A DNA stretch of 64,000 nt from Fasciola hepatica (GCA_948099385.1 CANUEZ040000191.1:9052001-9116000), one strand, 5' to 3'; shown: positions 27,501 to 41,793, numbered from the stretch's first letter. Numbers and translations are program-made. The notes: generated from the sequence alone by a model not told the origin.

Positions 27501-28429
27501 CTCCATGGATTTCAATGCCCAGTTGAGCGTTCAAGATGCAGGATCAATCATATTATACAAATCTATTCTAATCTAATCTAATCTAATCTTATCTCCTACT
27601 GTTAATCAATTGCATGCATATTAAGGAAGCTGTGTAGGTTTTTCATTTGGGAATGCGTTGGTTGTACTTAGGCCCCTACAGAGAAGTCATCCATCATAGG
27701 AGTCGATCGGTGTGCGCGAAGCTGGTTGTTACCATTCAAATTTGAAGCCAGTTTGGAATAAGTGCATATATGATGTAGTGTAGATGTTGAACAAAGCGTT
27801 GATAGCCATCCCGGATAGCCTTGTGTTGTTAAGTTGTTCGATTCACCATGGTTCACCGGTTGTTGGAGTCCCCGTGGTTGCTCGGTCGATGTGCACTGCT
27901 GATGAGTCGAGTCCGAACAAGGATGAAACAGCTGTTCAGTGAGTGCTTCCATGGATTTCAATGCTCAGTTGAGCGTTCAAGCTGCATGATCAATCATATT
28001 ATACAAATCTATTCTAATCTAATCTAATCTCCTTCAACTAATAAATTGCATGCCTGGTAAGGAAGCTGTGTGAGTTTTTCATTTGGGAATGCGTTGGTTG
28101 TACTTAGGCCCTTACAGAGAATTCATCCATCATAGGAGTCGATCGGTGTGCGCGAAGCTGGTTGTTACCATTCAAATTTGAAGCCAGTTTGGAATAAGTG
28201 CATATATGATGTAGTGTAAATGTTGAACGAAGCGTTGATAGCCATCCCGGATAGCCTTGTGTTGTTGAGTTGTTCGATTCACAATGGTTCACCGGTTGTT
28301 GGAGTCCCCGTGGTTGCTCGGTAGATGTGCACTGCTGATGAGTCGAGTCCGAACAAGGATGAAACAGCTGTACACTGAGTGCTTCCATGGATTTCAATGC
28401 TCACTTGATTGGTCAAGCTGCATGATCAA

Positions 28430-31400
28430 TCATATTATACAAATCTAATCTAATCTAATCTAATCTCCTACTACTAATCAATTGCATGCATAGTATGGAA
28501 GCTGTGTGAGTTTTTCATTTGGGAATGCGTTGGTTGTACTTAGGCCCTTACAGAGAATTCATCCATCATAGGAGTCGATCGGTGTGCGCGAAGCTGGTTG
28601 TTACCATTCAAATTTGAAGCCAGTTTGGGAAGATCTCTATGCGTTATCTAGTGAAGATGTTGAAAAATACGTTGATAGCCATCCCGGATAAAATTCTGTT
28701 GTTGAGTTGTTCGATTCACAATGGTTCAGCGGTTGTTGGAGTCCCCGTGGAGGCTCGGTCGATGTGCACTGCTGATGAGTCGAGTCCGAACAAGGATGAA
28801 ACAGCTGTACAGTGAGCGCTTTCATGGATTTCAATGCTCAGTTGAGCGTTCAAGCTGCATGATCAATCATAATATACAAATCTTTTATAATTTAATCTAA
28901 TCTCCTACTACTAATCAATTGCATGCATAGTAAGGAAGCTGTGTAGGTTTATCATTTGTGAATGCGTTGGTTGTACTTAGGCCCCTACAGAGAAGTCATC
29001 CATCATAGGAGTCGATCGGTGTGCGCGAAGCTGGTTGTTACCATTCAAATTTGAAGCCAGTTTGGGAAGGGTGCTATGTCATGTAGTCTAGATGTTGAAC
29101 AAAGCGTTGATAGCCATCCCGGATAGCCTTGTGTTGTTAAGTTGTTCGATTCACAATGGTTCAGCGGTTGTTGGAGTCCCCGTGGTTGCTCGGTCGATGT
29201 GCACTGCTGATGAGTCGAGTCCGAACAAGGATGAAACAGCTGTACAGTGAGTGCTTCCATGGATTTCAATGCTCAGTTGAGCGTTCAAGCTGCATGATCA
29301 ATCATATAATACAAATCTAATCTAATCTAATCTAATCTCGTACTGCTAATCACGTCCATGCATAGTAAGGAAGCTGTGTAGGTTTATCATTTGGGAATGC
29401 GTTGGTTGTACTTGGGCCCCTACAGAGAAGTCATCCATCATAGGAGTCGATCGGTGTGCGCGAAGCTGGTTGTTACCGGTGAAATTTGAAGCCAGTTTGC
29501 GAAGGGTGCTAGATATGATGTAGTGTACATGTTGAAGAAAGCGTTGATAGCCATCCCGGATAGCCTTGTGTTGTTAAGTTGTTCGATTCACAATGGTTTA
29601 GCTGTTGTTGGAGTCCCCGTGGTTGCTCGGTCGATGGGCAATGCTGATGAGTCGAGTCCGAACAAGGATGAAACAGCTGCACAGTGAGTGCTTCCATGGA
29701 TTTCAATGCTCAGTTGAGCGTTCAAGCTGCATGATCAATCATATTAAACAAATCTAATCTAATCTAATCTAATCTCATAATATTAATCAATTGCATGCGT
29801 ATTAGGGAGGTGTGTATGTTTTTCATTTGGGAATGCGTTGGTTGTACTTAGGCCCCTACAGAGAAGTCATCCATCATAGGAGTCGATCGGTGTGCGCGAA
29901 GCTGTTTGTTACCATTGAAATTTGAAGCCAGTTTGGGAAGGGTGCTATATGTGATGTAGTGTAGATGTTGAACAAAGCGTTGATAGCCATCCCGGATAGC
30001 CTTGTGTTGTTAAGTTGTTCGATTCACAATGGTTCATCGGTTGTTGGAGTCCCCGTGGTTGCTCGGTCGATGTGCACTGCTGATGAGTCGAGTCCGAACA
30101 AGGATGAAACAGCTGTACAGTGAGTGCTTCCATGGATTTCAGTGATCAATTGATTGTTCAAGCTGCATGATCAATCATATTATACAAATCTAATCTAATC
30201 TAATCTAATCTCCTACTACTAATCAATTGCATGCATAGTAAGGAAGCTGTGTGAGTTTTTCATTTGGGAATGCGTTGGTTGTACTTAGGCCCTTACAGAG
30301 AAGTCATCCATCATAGGAGTCGATCGGTGTGCGCGAAGCTGGTTGTTACCATTCAAATTTGAAGCCAGTTTGGGAAGATCTCTATGCGTTATCTAGTGAA
30401 GATGTTGAAAAATTCGTTGATAGCCATCCCGGATAGCCTTGTGTTGTTAAGTTGTTCGATTCACAATGGTTCAGCGGTTGTTGGAGTCCCCGTGGAGGCT
30501 CGGTCGATGTGCACTGCTGATGAGTCGAGTCCGAACAAGGATGAAACAGCTGTACAGTGAGCGCTTTCATGGATTTCAATGCTCAGTTGAGCGTTCGAGC
30601 TGCATGATCAATCATAATATACAAATCTTTTATAATTTAATCTAATCTCCTACTACTAATCAATTGCATGCATAGTAAGGAAGCTGTGTAGGTTTTTCAT
30701 TTGGGAATGCGTTGGTTGTACTTAGGCCCCTACAGAGAAGTCATCCATCATAGGAGTCGATCGGTGTGCGCGAAGCTGGTTGTTACCATTGAAATTTGAA
30801 GCCAGTTTGGGAAGGGTGCTATGTCATGTAGTCTAGATGTTGAACAAAGCGTTGATAGCCATCCCGGATAGCCTTGTGTTGTTAAGTTGTTCGATTCACA
30901 ATGGTTCAGCGGTTGTTGGAGTCCCCGTGGTTGCTCGGTCGATGTGCACTGCTGATGAGTCGAGTCCGAACAAGGATGAAACAGCTGTACAGTGAGTGCT
31001 TCCATGGATTTCAATGCTCAGTTGAGCGTTCAAGCTGCATGATCAATCATATAATACAAATCTAATCTAACCTAATCTAATCTCGTACTGCTAATCACGT
31101 CCATGCATAGTAAGGAAGCTGTGTAGGTTTATCATTTGGGAATGCGTTGGTTGTACTTGGGCCCCTACAGAGAATTCATCCATCATAGGAGTCGATCGGT
31201 GTGCGCGAAGCTGGTTGTTACCGGTGAAATTTGAAGCCAGTTTGCGAAGGGTGCTAGATATGATATAGTGTACATGTTGAAGAAAGCGTTGATAGCCATC
31301 CCGGATAGCCTTGTGTTGTTAAGTTGTTCGATTCACAATGGTTTAGCTGTTGTTGGAGTCCCCGTGGTTGCTCGGTCGATGGGCAATGCTGATGAGTCGA

Positions 31401-31900
31401 GTCCGAACAAGGATGAAACAGCTGTACAGTGAGTGCTTCCATGGATTTCAATGCTCAGTTGAGCGTTCAAGCTGCATGATCAATCATATTAAACAAATCT
31501 AATCTAATCTAATCTAATCTCATAATATTAATCAATTGCATGCGTATTAGGGAGGTGTGTATGTTTTTCATTTGGGAATGCGTTGGTTGTACTTAGGCCC
31601 CTACAGAGAAGTCATCCATCATAGGAGTCGATCGGTGTGCGCGAAGCTGGTTGTTACCATTCAAATTTGAAGCCAGTTTGGGAAGGGTGCTATATATGAT
31701 GTAGTGTAGATGTTGAACAAAGCGTTGATAGCCATCCCGGATAGCCTTGTGTTGTTAAGTTGTTCGATTCACAATGGTTCAGCGGTTGTTGGAGTCCCCG
31801 TGGTTGCTCGGTCGATGTGCACTGCTGATGAGTCGAGTCCGAACAAGGATGAAACAGCTGTACAGTGAGTGCTTCTATGGATTTCAATGCTCAGTTGAGC
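28430..31900 (+). repeat. Tandem 4-monomer duplication (1745-bp offset)
   Basis: Anchors 28834, 29269, 29706 and 30142 recur at 30579, 31014, 31451 and 31887. Shared private variants include TATGCGTTATCTAG, CACGTCCATGCATAG and the mutated stem I CAATG at 29639 and 31384. A few substitutions separate the copies. Confidence 0.85.
29639..29686 (+). pseudogene. Hammerhead copy with lost cleavage triplet
   Basis: The triplet is GCA instead of GTA, removing U16.1 that pairs with A15.1, and stem I starts CAATG instead of CACTG. It is predicted inactive. Its duplicate at 31384-31431 keeps GTA but shares the CAATG change. Confidence 0.7.
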
Positions 31901-32261
31901 GTTCAAGATGCATGATCAATCATGTTATACAAATCTAATCTAAACTAATCCAATCTAATCTCCTAATATTAAACAATTGCATGCATAGTATGGAAGCTGT
32001 GTAGGTTTTTCATTTATGAATGCGTTGGTTGTACTTAGGCCCCTACAGAGAAGTCATCCATCATAGGAGTCGATCGGTGTGCGCGAAGCTGGTTGTTACC
32101 ATTCAAATTTGAAGCCAGTTTGGGAGGGGTGCTATATATGATGAAGGGTAGATGTTGAACAAAGCGTTGATAGCCATCCCGGATAGCCTTGTGTTGTTAC
32201 GTTGTTCGAATCACAATGGTTCACCGGTTGTTGGAGTCCCCGTGGTTGCTCGGTCGATGTG

Positions 32262-32309
32262 CACTGCTGATGAGTCGAGTCCGAACAAGGATGAAACAGC
32301 TGTGCAGTG
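32262..32309 (+). pseudogene. Hammerhead copy with GTG at the cleavage site
   Basis: The triplet is GTG (G at 32304) where hammerheads require A, C or U at the third position. It is predicted inactive although the rest of the core is consensus. Confidence 0.7.
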
Positions 32310-32539
32310 AAAGCTTCCATGGATTTCAATGCTCAGTTGAGCGTTCAAGCTGCATGATCAATCATGTTATACAAATCTAATCTAAACTAATCCAATCTAA
32401 TCTCCTAATATTAAACAATTGCATGCATAGTATGGAAGCTGTGTAGGTTTTTCATTTATGAATGCGTTGGTTGTACTTAGGCCCCTACAGAGAAGTCATC
32501 CATCATAGGAGTCGATCGGTGTGCGCGAAGCTGGTTGTT

Positions 32540-35500
32540 ACCATTCAAATTTGAAGCCAGTTTGGGAAGGGTGCTATATCATGTTGTGTAGATGTTGAAC
32601 AAAGCGTTGATAGCCATCTCGGATAGCCTTGTGTTGTTAAGCAGTTCGATTCACAATGGTTCAGCGTTTGTTGGAGTCCCCGTGGTTGCTCGGTCGATGT
32701 GCACTGCTGATGAGTCGAGTCCGAACAAGGATGAAACAGCTGTACAGTGAGTGCTTCCATGGATTTCAATGCTCAGATGAGCGTTCAAGCTGCATGATCA
32801 ATGATAGTATAAAAATATATTCTAATCTAATCTAATCTAATCACCTACTTCTTATCAATGGCATGCAAAGTAAGGGAGCTGTGTAGGTTTATCATTTGGG
32901 AATGCGTTGGTTGTACGTAGGCCCCTACAGAGAATTCATCCATCATAGGAGTCGCACGGTGTGCGCGAAGCTGGTTGTTACCATTGAAAATTGAAGCCAG
33001 TTTGGGAGGGGTGCTATATATGCTGTAGTGTAGATGTTGGACATAGCGTTGATAGCCATCCCGGATAGCCTTGTGTTGTTAAGTTGTTCGATTCACAATG
33101 GTTCAGCGGTTGTTGGAGTCCCCGTGGAGGCTCGGTCGATGTGCACTGCTGATGAGTCGAGTCCGAACAAGGATGAAACAGCTGTACAGTGAGTGCTTCC
33201 ATGGATTTCAATGCTCAGTTGAGCGTTCAAGCTGCATGACCAATCATATTATACAAATCTAATCTAATCTAATCTCCTACTATTAATCAATTGCATGCAT
33301 AGTAAGGGAGCTCTTTCGGTTTTTTTCATTTGGGAATGCGTTGGTTGTACTTAGGCCCTTACAGAGAAGTCATCCATCATAGGAGTCGATCGGTGTGCGC
33401 GAAGCTGGTTGTTACTATTGAAATTTGAAGCCAGTTTGGGAGGGGTGCTAAATATGATGTAGTGTAGATGTTGAACAAAGCGTTGATAGCCATCCCGGAT
33501 AGACTTGTGTTGTAAAGTTTTTCGATTCACAATGGTTCAGCGGTTGTTGGAGTCCCCGTGGAGGCTCGGTCGATGTGCACTGCTGATGAGTCGAGTCCGA
33601 ACAAGGATGAAACAGCTGTACAGTGAGTGCTTCCATGGATTTCAATGCTCAGTTGAGCGTTCAAGCTGCATGATCAATCATATTATACAAATCTAATCTA
33701 ATCTAATCTAATCTAATCTCCTAATATTAATCAATTGCATGCGTATTAGTAAGCTGTGTAGGTTTTTCATTTGGGAATGCGTTGGTTGTACTCAGGCCCC
33801 TACAGAGAATTCATCCATCATAGGAGTCGATCGGTGTGCGCGAAGCTGGTTGTTACCATTGAAATTTGAAGCCAGTTTGGGAACGGTGCTATATCATGTA
33901 GTGTAGATGTTGAACAAACGTTGATAGCCATCTCGGATAGCCCTGTGTTGTTGAGTTGTTCGATTCACAATGGTTCAGCGGTTGTTGGAGTCCCCGTGGT
34001 TGCTCGGTCGATGTGCACTGCTGATGAGTCGAGTCCGAACAAGGATGAAACAGCTGTACAGTGAGTGCTTCCATGGATTTCAATGCTCAGTTGAGCGTTC
34101 AAGCTGCATGATCAATCATGTTATACAAATATATTCTTATCTAATCTAATCTAATCTCCTACTATTATTCAATTGCATGCATAGTAAGGAGGCTGTGTAG
34201 GTTTATCTTTTGGGAATGCGTTGGTTGTACTGAGGCCCCAAAAGAGAAGTCATCCATCATAGGAGTCGATCGGTGTGCGCGAAGCTGGTTGTTACCATTC
34301 AAATTTGAAGCCAGTTTGGGAAGGGTGCTATATGATGTAGTGTAGATGTTGAACAAAGCGTTGATAGCCATCCCGGATAGCCTTGTGTTGTTGAGTTGTT
34401 CGATTCACAATGGTTCACCGATTGTTGGAGTCCCCGTGGTTGCTCGGTCGATGTGCACTGCTGATGAGTCGAGTCCGAACAAGGATGAAACAGCTGTACA
34501 GTGAGTGCTTCCATGGATTTCAATGCTCAGTTGAGCGTTCAAGCTGCATGATCAATCATGTTATACAAATATATTCTTATCTAATCTAATCTAATCTAAT
34601 CTCCTACTACTAATCAATTGCATGCATAGTAAGGAAGCTCTTTCGGTTTTTTTCATTTGCGAATGCGTTGGTTGTACTTAGGCCCTTACAGAGAATTCAT
34701 CCATCATAGGAGTCGATCGGTGTGCGCGAAGCTGGTTGTTACCATTCAAATTTGAAGCCAGTTTGGGAAGGGTGCTATATCATGTAGTGCAGATGTTGAA
34801 CAAAGCGTTGATAGCCATCCCGGATAGCCTTGTGTTGTTAAGTTGTTCGATTCACAATGGTTCAGCGGTTGTTGGAGTCCCCGTGGAGGCTCGGTCGATG
34901 TGCACTGCTGATGAGTCGAGTCCGAACAAGGATGAAACAGCTGTACAATGAGTGCTCCCATGGATTTCAATGCTCAGTTGAGCGTTCAAGCTGCATGATC
35001 AATCAAATTATACAAATCGATTATAATATATTCGAATCTCATATTATTATTCAATTGCATGCATAGTAAGGAAGCAGTGTGAGTTTTTCATTTGGGAATG
35101 CGTTGGTTGTCTTAGGCCCCTACAGAGAAGTCATCCATCATAGGAGTCGATCGGTGTGCGCGAAGCTGGTTGTTACCATTCAAATTTGAAGCCAGTTTGG
35201 GAAGGGTGCTATATCATGTTGTGTAGATGTTGAACAAAGCGTTGATAGACAAACCGGATAGCCTTGTGTTGTTAAGTAGTTCGATTCACAATGGTTCAGC
35301 GTTTGTTGGAGTCCCCGTGGTTGCTCGGTCGATGTGCACTGCTGATGAGTCGAGTCCGAACAAGGATGAAACAGCTGTACAGTGAGTGCTTCCATGGATT
35401 TCAATGCTCAGATGAGCGTTCAAGATGCATGATCAATGATAGTATAAAAATAGATTCTAATCTAATCTAATCTAATCACCTACTCCTTATCAATGGCATG

Positions 35501-37600
35501 CAAAGTAAGGGAGCTGTGTAGGTTTATCATTTGGGAATGCGTTGGTTGTACGTAGGCCCCAAAAGAGAATTCATCCATCATAGGAGTCGATCGGTGTGCG
35601 CGAAGCTGGTTGTTACCATTGAAAATTGAAGCCAGTTTGGGAGGGGTGCTATATATGCTGTAGTGTAGATGTTGGACATAGCGTTGATAGCCATCCCGGA
35701 TAGCCTTGTGTTGTTAAGTTGTTCGATTCACAATGGTTCACCGGTTGTTGGAGTCCCCGTGGAGGCTCGGTCGATGTGCACTGCTGATGAGTCGAGTCCG
35801 AACAAAGATGAAACAGCTGTACAGTGAGTGCTTCCATGGATTTCAATGCTCAGTTGAGCGTTCAAGCTGCATGACCAATCATATTATACAAATCTAATCT
35901 AATCTAATCTCCTACTATTAATCAATTGCATGCATAGTGAGGGAGCTCTTTCGGTTTTTTTCATTTGGGAATGCGTTGGTTGTACTTAGGCCCTTACAGA
36001 GAAGTCATCCATCATAGGAGTCGATCGGTGTGCGCGAAGCTGGTTGTTACCATTCAAATTTGAAGCCAGTTTGGGAGGGGTGCTATATATGCCGTAGTGT
36101 AGATGTTGAACATAGCGTTGATAGCCATCCCGGATAGCCTTGTGTTGTTAAGTTGTTCGATTCACAATGGTTCAGCGGTTGTTGGAGTCCCCGTGGTTGC
36201 TCGGTCGATGTGCACTGCTGATGAGTCGAGTCCGAACAAGGATGAAACAGCTGTACAGTGAGTGCTTCCATGGATTTCAATGCTCAGATGAGCGTTCAAG
36301 CTGCATGATCAATCATATTATACAAATCTAATCTAATCTAATCTAATCTAATCTCCTAATATTAATCAATTGCATGCGTATTAGCAAGCTGTGTAGGTTT
36401 TTCATTTGGGAATGCGTTGGTTGTACTCAGGCCCCTACAGAGAATTCATCCATCATAGGAGTCGATCGGTGTGCGCGAAGCTGGTTGTTACCATTCAAAT
36501 TTGAAGCCAGTTTGGGAGCGGTGCTATATCATGTAGTGTAGATGTTGAACAAACGTTGATAGCCATCTCGGATAGCCCTGTGTTGTTGAGTTGTTCGATT
36601 CACAATGGTTCAGCGGTTGTTGGAGTCCCCGTGGTTGCTCGGTCGATGTGCACTGCTGATGAGTCGAGTCCGAACAAGGATGAAACAGCTGTACAGTGAG
36701 TGCTTCCATGGATTTCAATGCTCAGTTGAGCGTTCAAGCTGCATGATCAATCATGTTATACAAATATATTCTTATCTAATCTAATCTAATCTCCTACTAT
36801 TATTCAATTGCATGCATAGTAAGGAGGCTGTGTAGGTTTATCTTTTGGGAATGCGTTGGTTGTACTGAGGCCCCAAAAGAGAAGTCATCCATCATAGGAT
36901 TCGATCGGTGTGCGCGAAGCTGGTTGTTACCATTCAAATTTGAAGCCAGTTTGGGAAGGGTGCTATATGATGTAGTGTAGATGTTGAACAAAGCGTTGAT
37001 AGCCATCCCGGATAGCCTTGTGTTGTTGAGTTGTTCGATTCACAATGGTTCACCGATTGTTGGAGTCCCCGTGGTTGCTCGGTCGATGTGCACTGCTGAT
37101 GAGTCGAGTCCAAACAAGGATGAAACAGCTGTACAGTGAGTGCTTCCATGGATTTCAATGCTCAGTTGAGCGTTCAAGCTGCATGATCAATCATGTTATA
37201 CAAATATATTCTTATCTAATCTAATCTAATCTAATCTCCTACTACTAATCAATTGCATGCATAGTAAGGAAGCTCTTTCGGTTTTTTTCATTTGGGAATG
37301 CGTTGGTTGTACTTAGGCCCCTACAGAGAAGTCATCCATCATAGGAGTCGATCGGTGTGCGCGAAGCTGGTTGTTACCATTCAAATTTGAAGCCAGTTTG
37401 GGAAGGGTGCTATATCATGTAGTGCAGATGTTGAACAAAGCGTTGATAGCCATCCCGGATAGCCTTGTGTTGTTAAGTTGTTCGATTCACAATGGTTCAG
37501 CGGTTGTTGGAGTCCCTGTGGAGGCTCGGTCGATGTGCACTGCTGATGAGTCGAGTCCGAACAAGGATGAAACAGCTGTACAGTGAGTGCTTCCATGGAT
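32540..37600 (+). repeat. Tandem 6-monomer duplication (2635-bp offset)
   Basis: Six successive anchors (32769, 33211, 33645, 34083, 34523, 34970) recur at exactly 2635 bp (35404 to 37605). Shared private variants include AATGATAGTATAAAAATA, TTAGTAAGC/TTAGCAAGC and the one-base-shorter ACAAACGTTG. Divergence is a few percent by eye, so this is older than the 8-mer duplication on the right. Confidence 0.88.
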
Positions 37601-38413
37601 TTCAATGCTCAGTTGAGCGTTCAAGCTGCATGACCAATCATATTATACAAATCTAATCTAATCTAATCTCCTACTATTAATCAATTGCATGCATAGTAAG
37701 GAAGCTCTTTCGGTTTTTGTCATTTGGGAATGCGTTGGTTGTACTTAGGCCCTTACAGAGAATTCATCCATCATAGGAGTCGATCGGTGTGCGCGAAGCT
37801 GGCTGTTACCATTCAAATTTGAATCCAGTTTGGGAGGGGTGCTATATATGCCGTAGTGTAGATGTTGAACATAGCGTTGATAGCCATCCCGGATAGCCTT
37901 GTGTTGTAAAGTTGTTCGATTCACAATGGTTGACCGGTTGTTGGAGTCCCCGTGGTTGCTCGGTCGATGTGCACTGCTGATGAGTCGAGTCCGAACAAGG
38001 ATGAAACAGCTGTGCATTGAGTGCATCCATGGATTTCAAAGCTCAGTTGAGCGTTCAAGCTGCATGATCAATCATATTATACAAATCTATTCTAATCTTA
38101 TCTAATCGAATCACCTACTTCTTTTCAATTGCATGCAAAGTAAGGGAGCTGTGTAGGTTTATCATTTGGGAATGCGTTGGTGGTACTGAGGCCCTTACAG
38201 AGAATTCATCCATCATAGGAGTCGATCGGTGTGCGCGAAGCTGGTTGTTACCATTGAAATTTGAAGCAAGTTTGGGAAGGGTGCTATATATGATGTAGTG
38301 TAGATGTTGAACAAAGCGTTGATAGCCATCCCGGATAGCCTTGTGTTGTTAAGTTGTTAGATTCACAATGGTTCACCGGTTGTTGGAGTCCCCGTGGAGG
38401 CTCGGTCGATGTG

Positions 38414-38461
38414 CACTGTTGATGAGTCTATTCCGAACAAGGATGAAACAGCTGTACAGTG
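38414..38461 (+). pseudogene. Hammerhead copy with C3 to T change
   Basis: The core box reads TTGATGA, and the adjacent loop II has TATT in place of GAGT. The copies at 39293-39340 and 39730-39777 carry the same two changes, so a defective unit was amplified locally. Predicted inactive. Confidence 0.7.
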
Positions 38462-40604
38462 AGTGCTTCCATGGATTTCAATGCTCAGTTGAGCGTTCAA
38501 GCTGCATGATCAATCATATTATACAAATCTAATCTAATCTAATCTAATCTAATCTCCTACTATTAATCAATTGCATGCATAGTAAGGAGGCTGTGTAGGT
38601 GTATCTTTTGGGAATGCGTTGGTTGTACTTAGGCCCCAAAAGAGAAGTCATCCATCATAGGAGTCGATCGGTGTGCGCGAAGCTGGTTGTTACCATTCAA
38701 ATTTGAAGCCAGTTTGGGAAGGGTTCTATATATGCTGTAGTGCAGATATTGAACAAAGCGTTGATAGCGATCCCGGATAGCATCGTGTTGTCGAGTTGTT
38801 CGATTCACAATGGTTCACCGGTTGTTGGAGTCCCCGTGGTTGCTCGGTCGGTGCGCACTGCTGATGAGTCGAGTCCGATCAAGGATGAAACAGCTGTACA
38901 GTGAGTGCTTCCATGGATTTCAATGCTCAGTTGAGCGTTCAAGCTGCATGATCTATCATATTATACGAATCTATTCTCATCTAATCTAATCTCCTACTAC
39001 TAATCAATTGCATGCATAGTAAGGTAACTGTGTGAATTTTTTCATTTGGGAATGCGTTGGTTGTACTTAGGCCCCTATATAGAAGTCATCCATCATAGGA
39101 GTCGATCGGTGTGCGCGAAGCTGGTTGTTACCATTCAAATTTGAAGCCAGTTCAAGATTGTGCTATATATGATGAAGGGTAGATGTTGAACAAAGCGTTG
39201 ATAGCCATCCCGGATAGCCTTGTGTTGTTGAGTTGTTCGATTCACAATGGTTCAGCGGTTGTTGGAGTCCCCGTGGTTGCTCGGTCGATGTGCACTGTTG
39301 ATGAGTCTATTCCGAACAAGGATGAAACAGCTGTACAGTGAGTGCTTCCATGGATTTCAATGCTCAGTTGAGCGTTCAAGCTGCATGATCAATCATATTA
39401 TGCAAATCTAATCTAATCAAATCTAATCTCATATACTAACCAGTTGCATGCATAGTAAGGAAGCTGTGAGAATGTTTTCATTTGGGAATGCGTTGGTTGT
39501 ACTGAGGCCCCTACAGAGAATTCATCCATCATAGGAGTCGATCGGTGTGCGCGAAGCTGGTTGTTACCATTGAAATTTGAAGCCAGTTTAAGAAGGGTGC
39601 TATATATGATGAAGGGCAGATGTTGAACAAAGCGTTGATAGCCATCCCGGATAGCCTTGTGTTGTTGAGTTGTTCGATTCACAATGGTTGACCGGTTGTT
39701 GGAGTCCCCGTGGTTGCTCGGTCGATGTGCACTGTTGATGAGTCTATTCCGAACAAGGATGAAACAGCTGTACAGTGAGTGCTTCCATGGATTTCAATGC
39801 TCAGTTGAGGGTTCAAGCTGCATGACAAATCATATTATACAAATCTAATCTAATCTAATCTCATACTACTAATCAATTGCATGCATAATATGGTAACTGT
39901 GTGAATTTTTTTCATTTGGGAATGCGTTGGTTTTACTTAGGCCCCCAAAAGGAAGTTATCCATCATAGGAGTCGATCGGTGTGCGCTAAGCTGGTTGTTA
40001 CCATTGAAATTTGAAGCCAGTTTAAGAAGGGTGCTATATATGATGAAGGGCAGATGTTGAACAAAGCGTTGATAGCCATCCCGGATAGCCTTGTGTTGTT
40101 GAGTTGTTCGATTCACAATGGTTGACCGGTTGTTGGAGTCCCCGTGGTTGCTCGGTCGATCTGCACTGCTGATGAGTCGAGTCCGAACAAGGATGAAACA
40201 GCTGTACAGTGAGTGCTTCCATGGATTTCAATGCTCACTTGCGCGTTCAAGCTGTTTCATCAATCATATTATACAAATCTATTATAATCTGATCTAATCT
40301 AATAACCTACTATTAATCAATTGCATGCAATGTAAGGTAGCTGTGTAGGTTTATCATTTGGGAATGCGTTGGTTGTACTTGGGCCCCCAAAAGAGAAGTC
40401 ATTCATCATAGGAGTCGATCGGTATGCGCGAAGCTGGTTGTTACCATTGAAATTTGAAGCCAGTTTGGGATGGGTGCTATATCATGTAGTGTAGATGTTG
40501 AACAAAGCGTTGATAGCCATCCCGGATAGCCTTGTGTTGTTGAGTTGTTCGATTCACAATGGTTCACCGGTTGTTGGAGTCCCCGTGTTTGGTCGGTCCT
40601 TGTG

Positions 40605-40652
40605 AACTGCTGATGAGTCGAGTCTAAACAAGGATGAAACAGCTTTATAGTG
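40605..40652 (+). pseudogene. Multiply mutated hammerhead copy
   Basis: Stem I starts AACTG, loop II carries a substitution, stem III is ACAGCTTT, and the triplet and following stem I read TTA and TAGTG. Several helices are weakened at once. This copy lies in a more diverged stretch left of the retrotransposon. Confidence 0.65.
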
Positions 40653-41793
40653 AGTGCTTCCATGGATTTCAATGCTCAGTTGAGCGTTCAAGCTGCATGA
40701 TCAACCATATTAGACAATTCTATGTTAATCTAATGTAATCTTATCTTGTACTACTAAACAATTGCATGCATAGTAAGGAAGCTGTGTAGGTTTATCATTT
40801 GGGAATGCGTTGGTTGTACTTAGGCCCATACAGAGAAGTCATCCATCATAGGAATCGATCGGTGTGCGCGAAGCTGGTTGTTACCAATCAAATTTGAAGC
40901 CAGTTTGGGAAGGGTGCTATATCATGTAGTGTAGATGTTGAAGAAAGCGTTGATAGCCATCCCGGATAGCCTTGTGTTGTTGAGTTGTTCGATTCACAAT
41001 GGTTCAGCGGTTGTTGGAGTCCCCGTGGTTGCTCGGTCGATGTGCACTGCTGATGAGTCGAGTCCGAACAAGGATGAAACAGCTGTACAATGAGTGCTTC
41101 CATGGATTTCAATGCGCAGTTGAGTGTTCAAACTGCATGATCAATCGTAATATACAAATCTAATCTAATCTAATCTAATCTCCTACTACTAATCAATTTC
41201 ATGCAAAGTAAGAGAGCTGTGTAGGTTTTTCATTTGGGAATGCATTGGTTGTACTTAGGCCCCTACAGAGAAGTCATCCATCATAGGAGTCGATCGGTGT
41301 GCGCGAAGCTGGTTGTTACCATTGAAATTTGAAGCAAGTTTGGGAAGGGTGCTATATATGATGTAGTGTAGATGTTGAACAAAGCGTTGATAGCCATCCC
41401 GGATTGCCTTGTATTGTTAAATTGTTCGATTCACAATGGTTCAGCGGTTGTTGGCGTCCCCGTGGTTGCTCGGTAGACGTGCACTGCTGATGAGTCGAGT
41501 CCGAACAAGGATGAAACAGCTGTACAGTGAGTGCTTCCATGGATTTCAATGCTCAGTTGAGTGTTCAAGCTGCATGATCATTCGTATTATACAAATCTAA
41601 CCTAATCTAATCTAATCTAATCTCCCACTACTAATCAATTGCATGCATAGTAAGGAAGCTTTGTATGTTTTTCATTTGGGAATGCGTTGGTTGTACTTAG
41701 GCCCCTACAAAGAATTCATCCATCATAGGAGTCGATCAGTGTGCGCGAAGCTGGTTGTTACCATTCCAATTTGAAGCCAGTTTGGGAAGGGTG

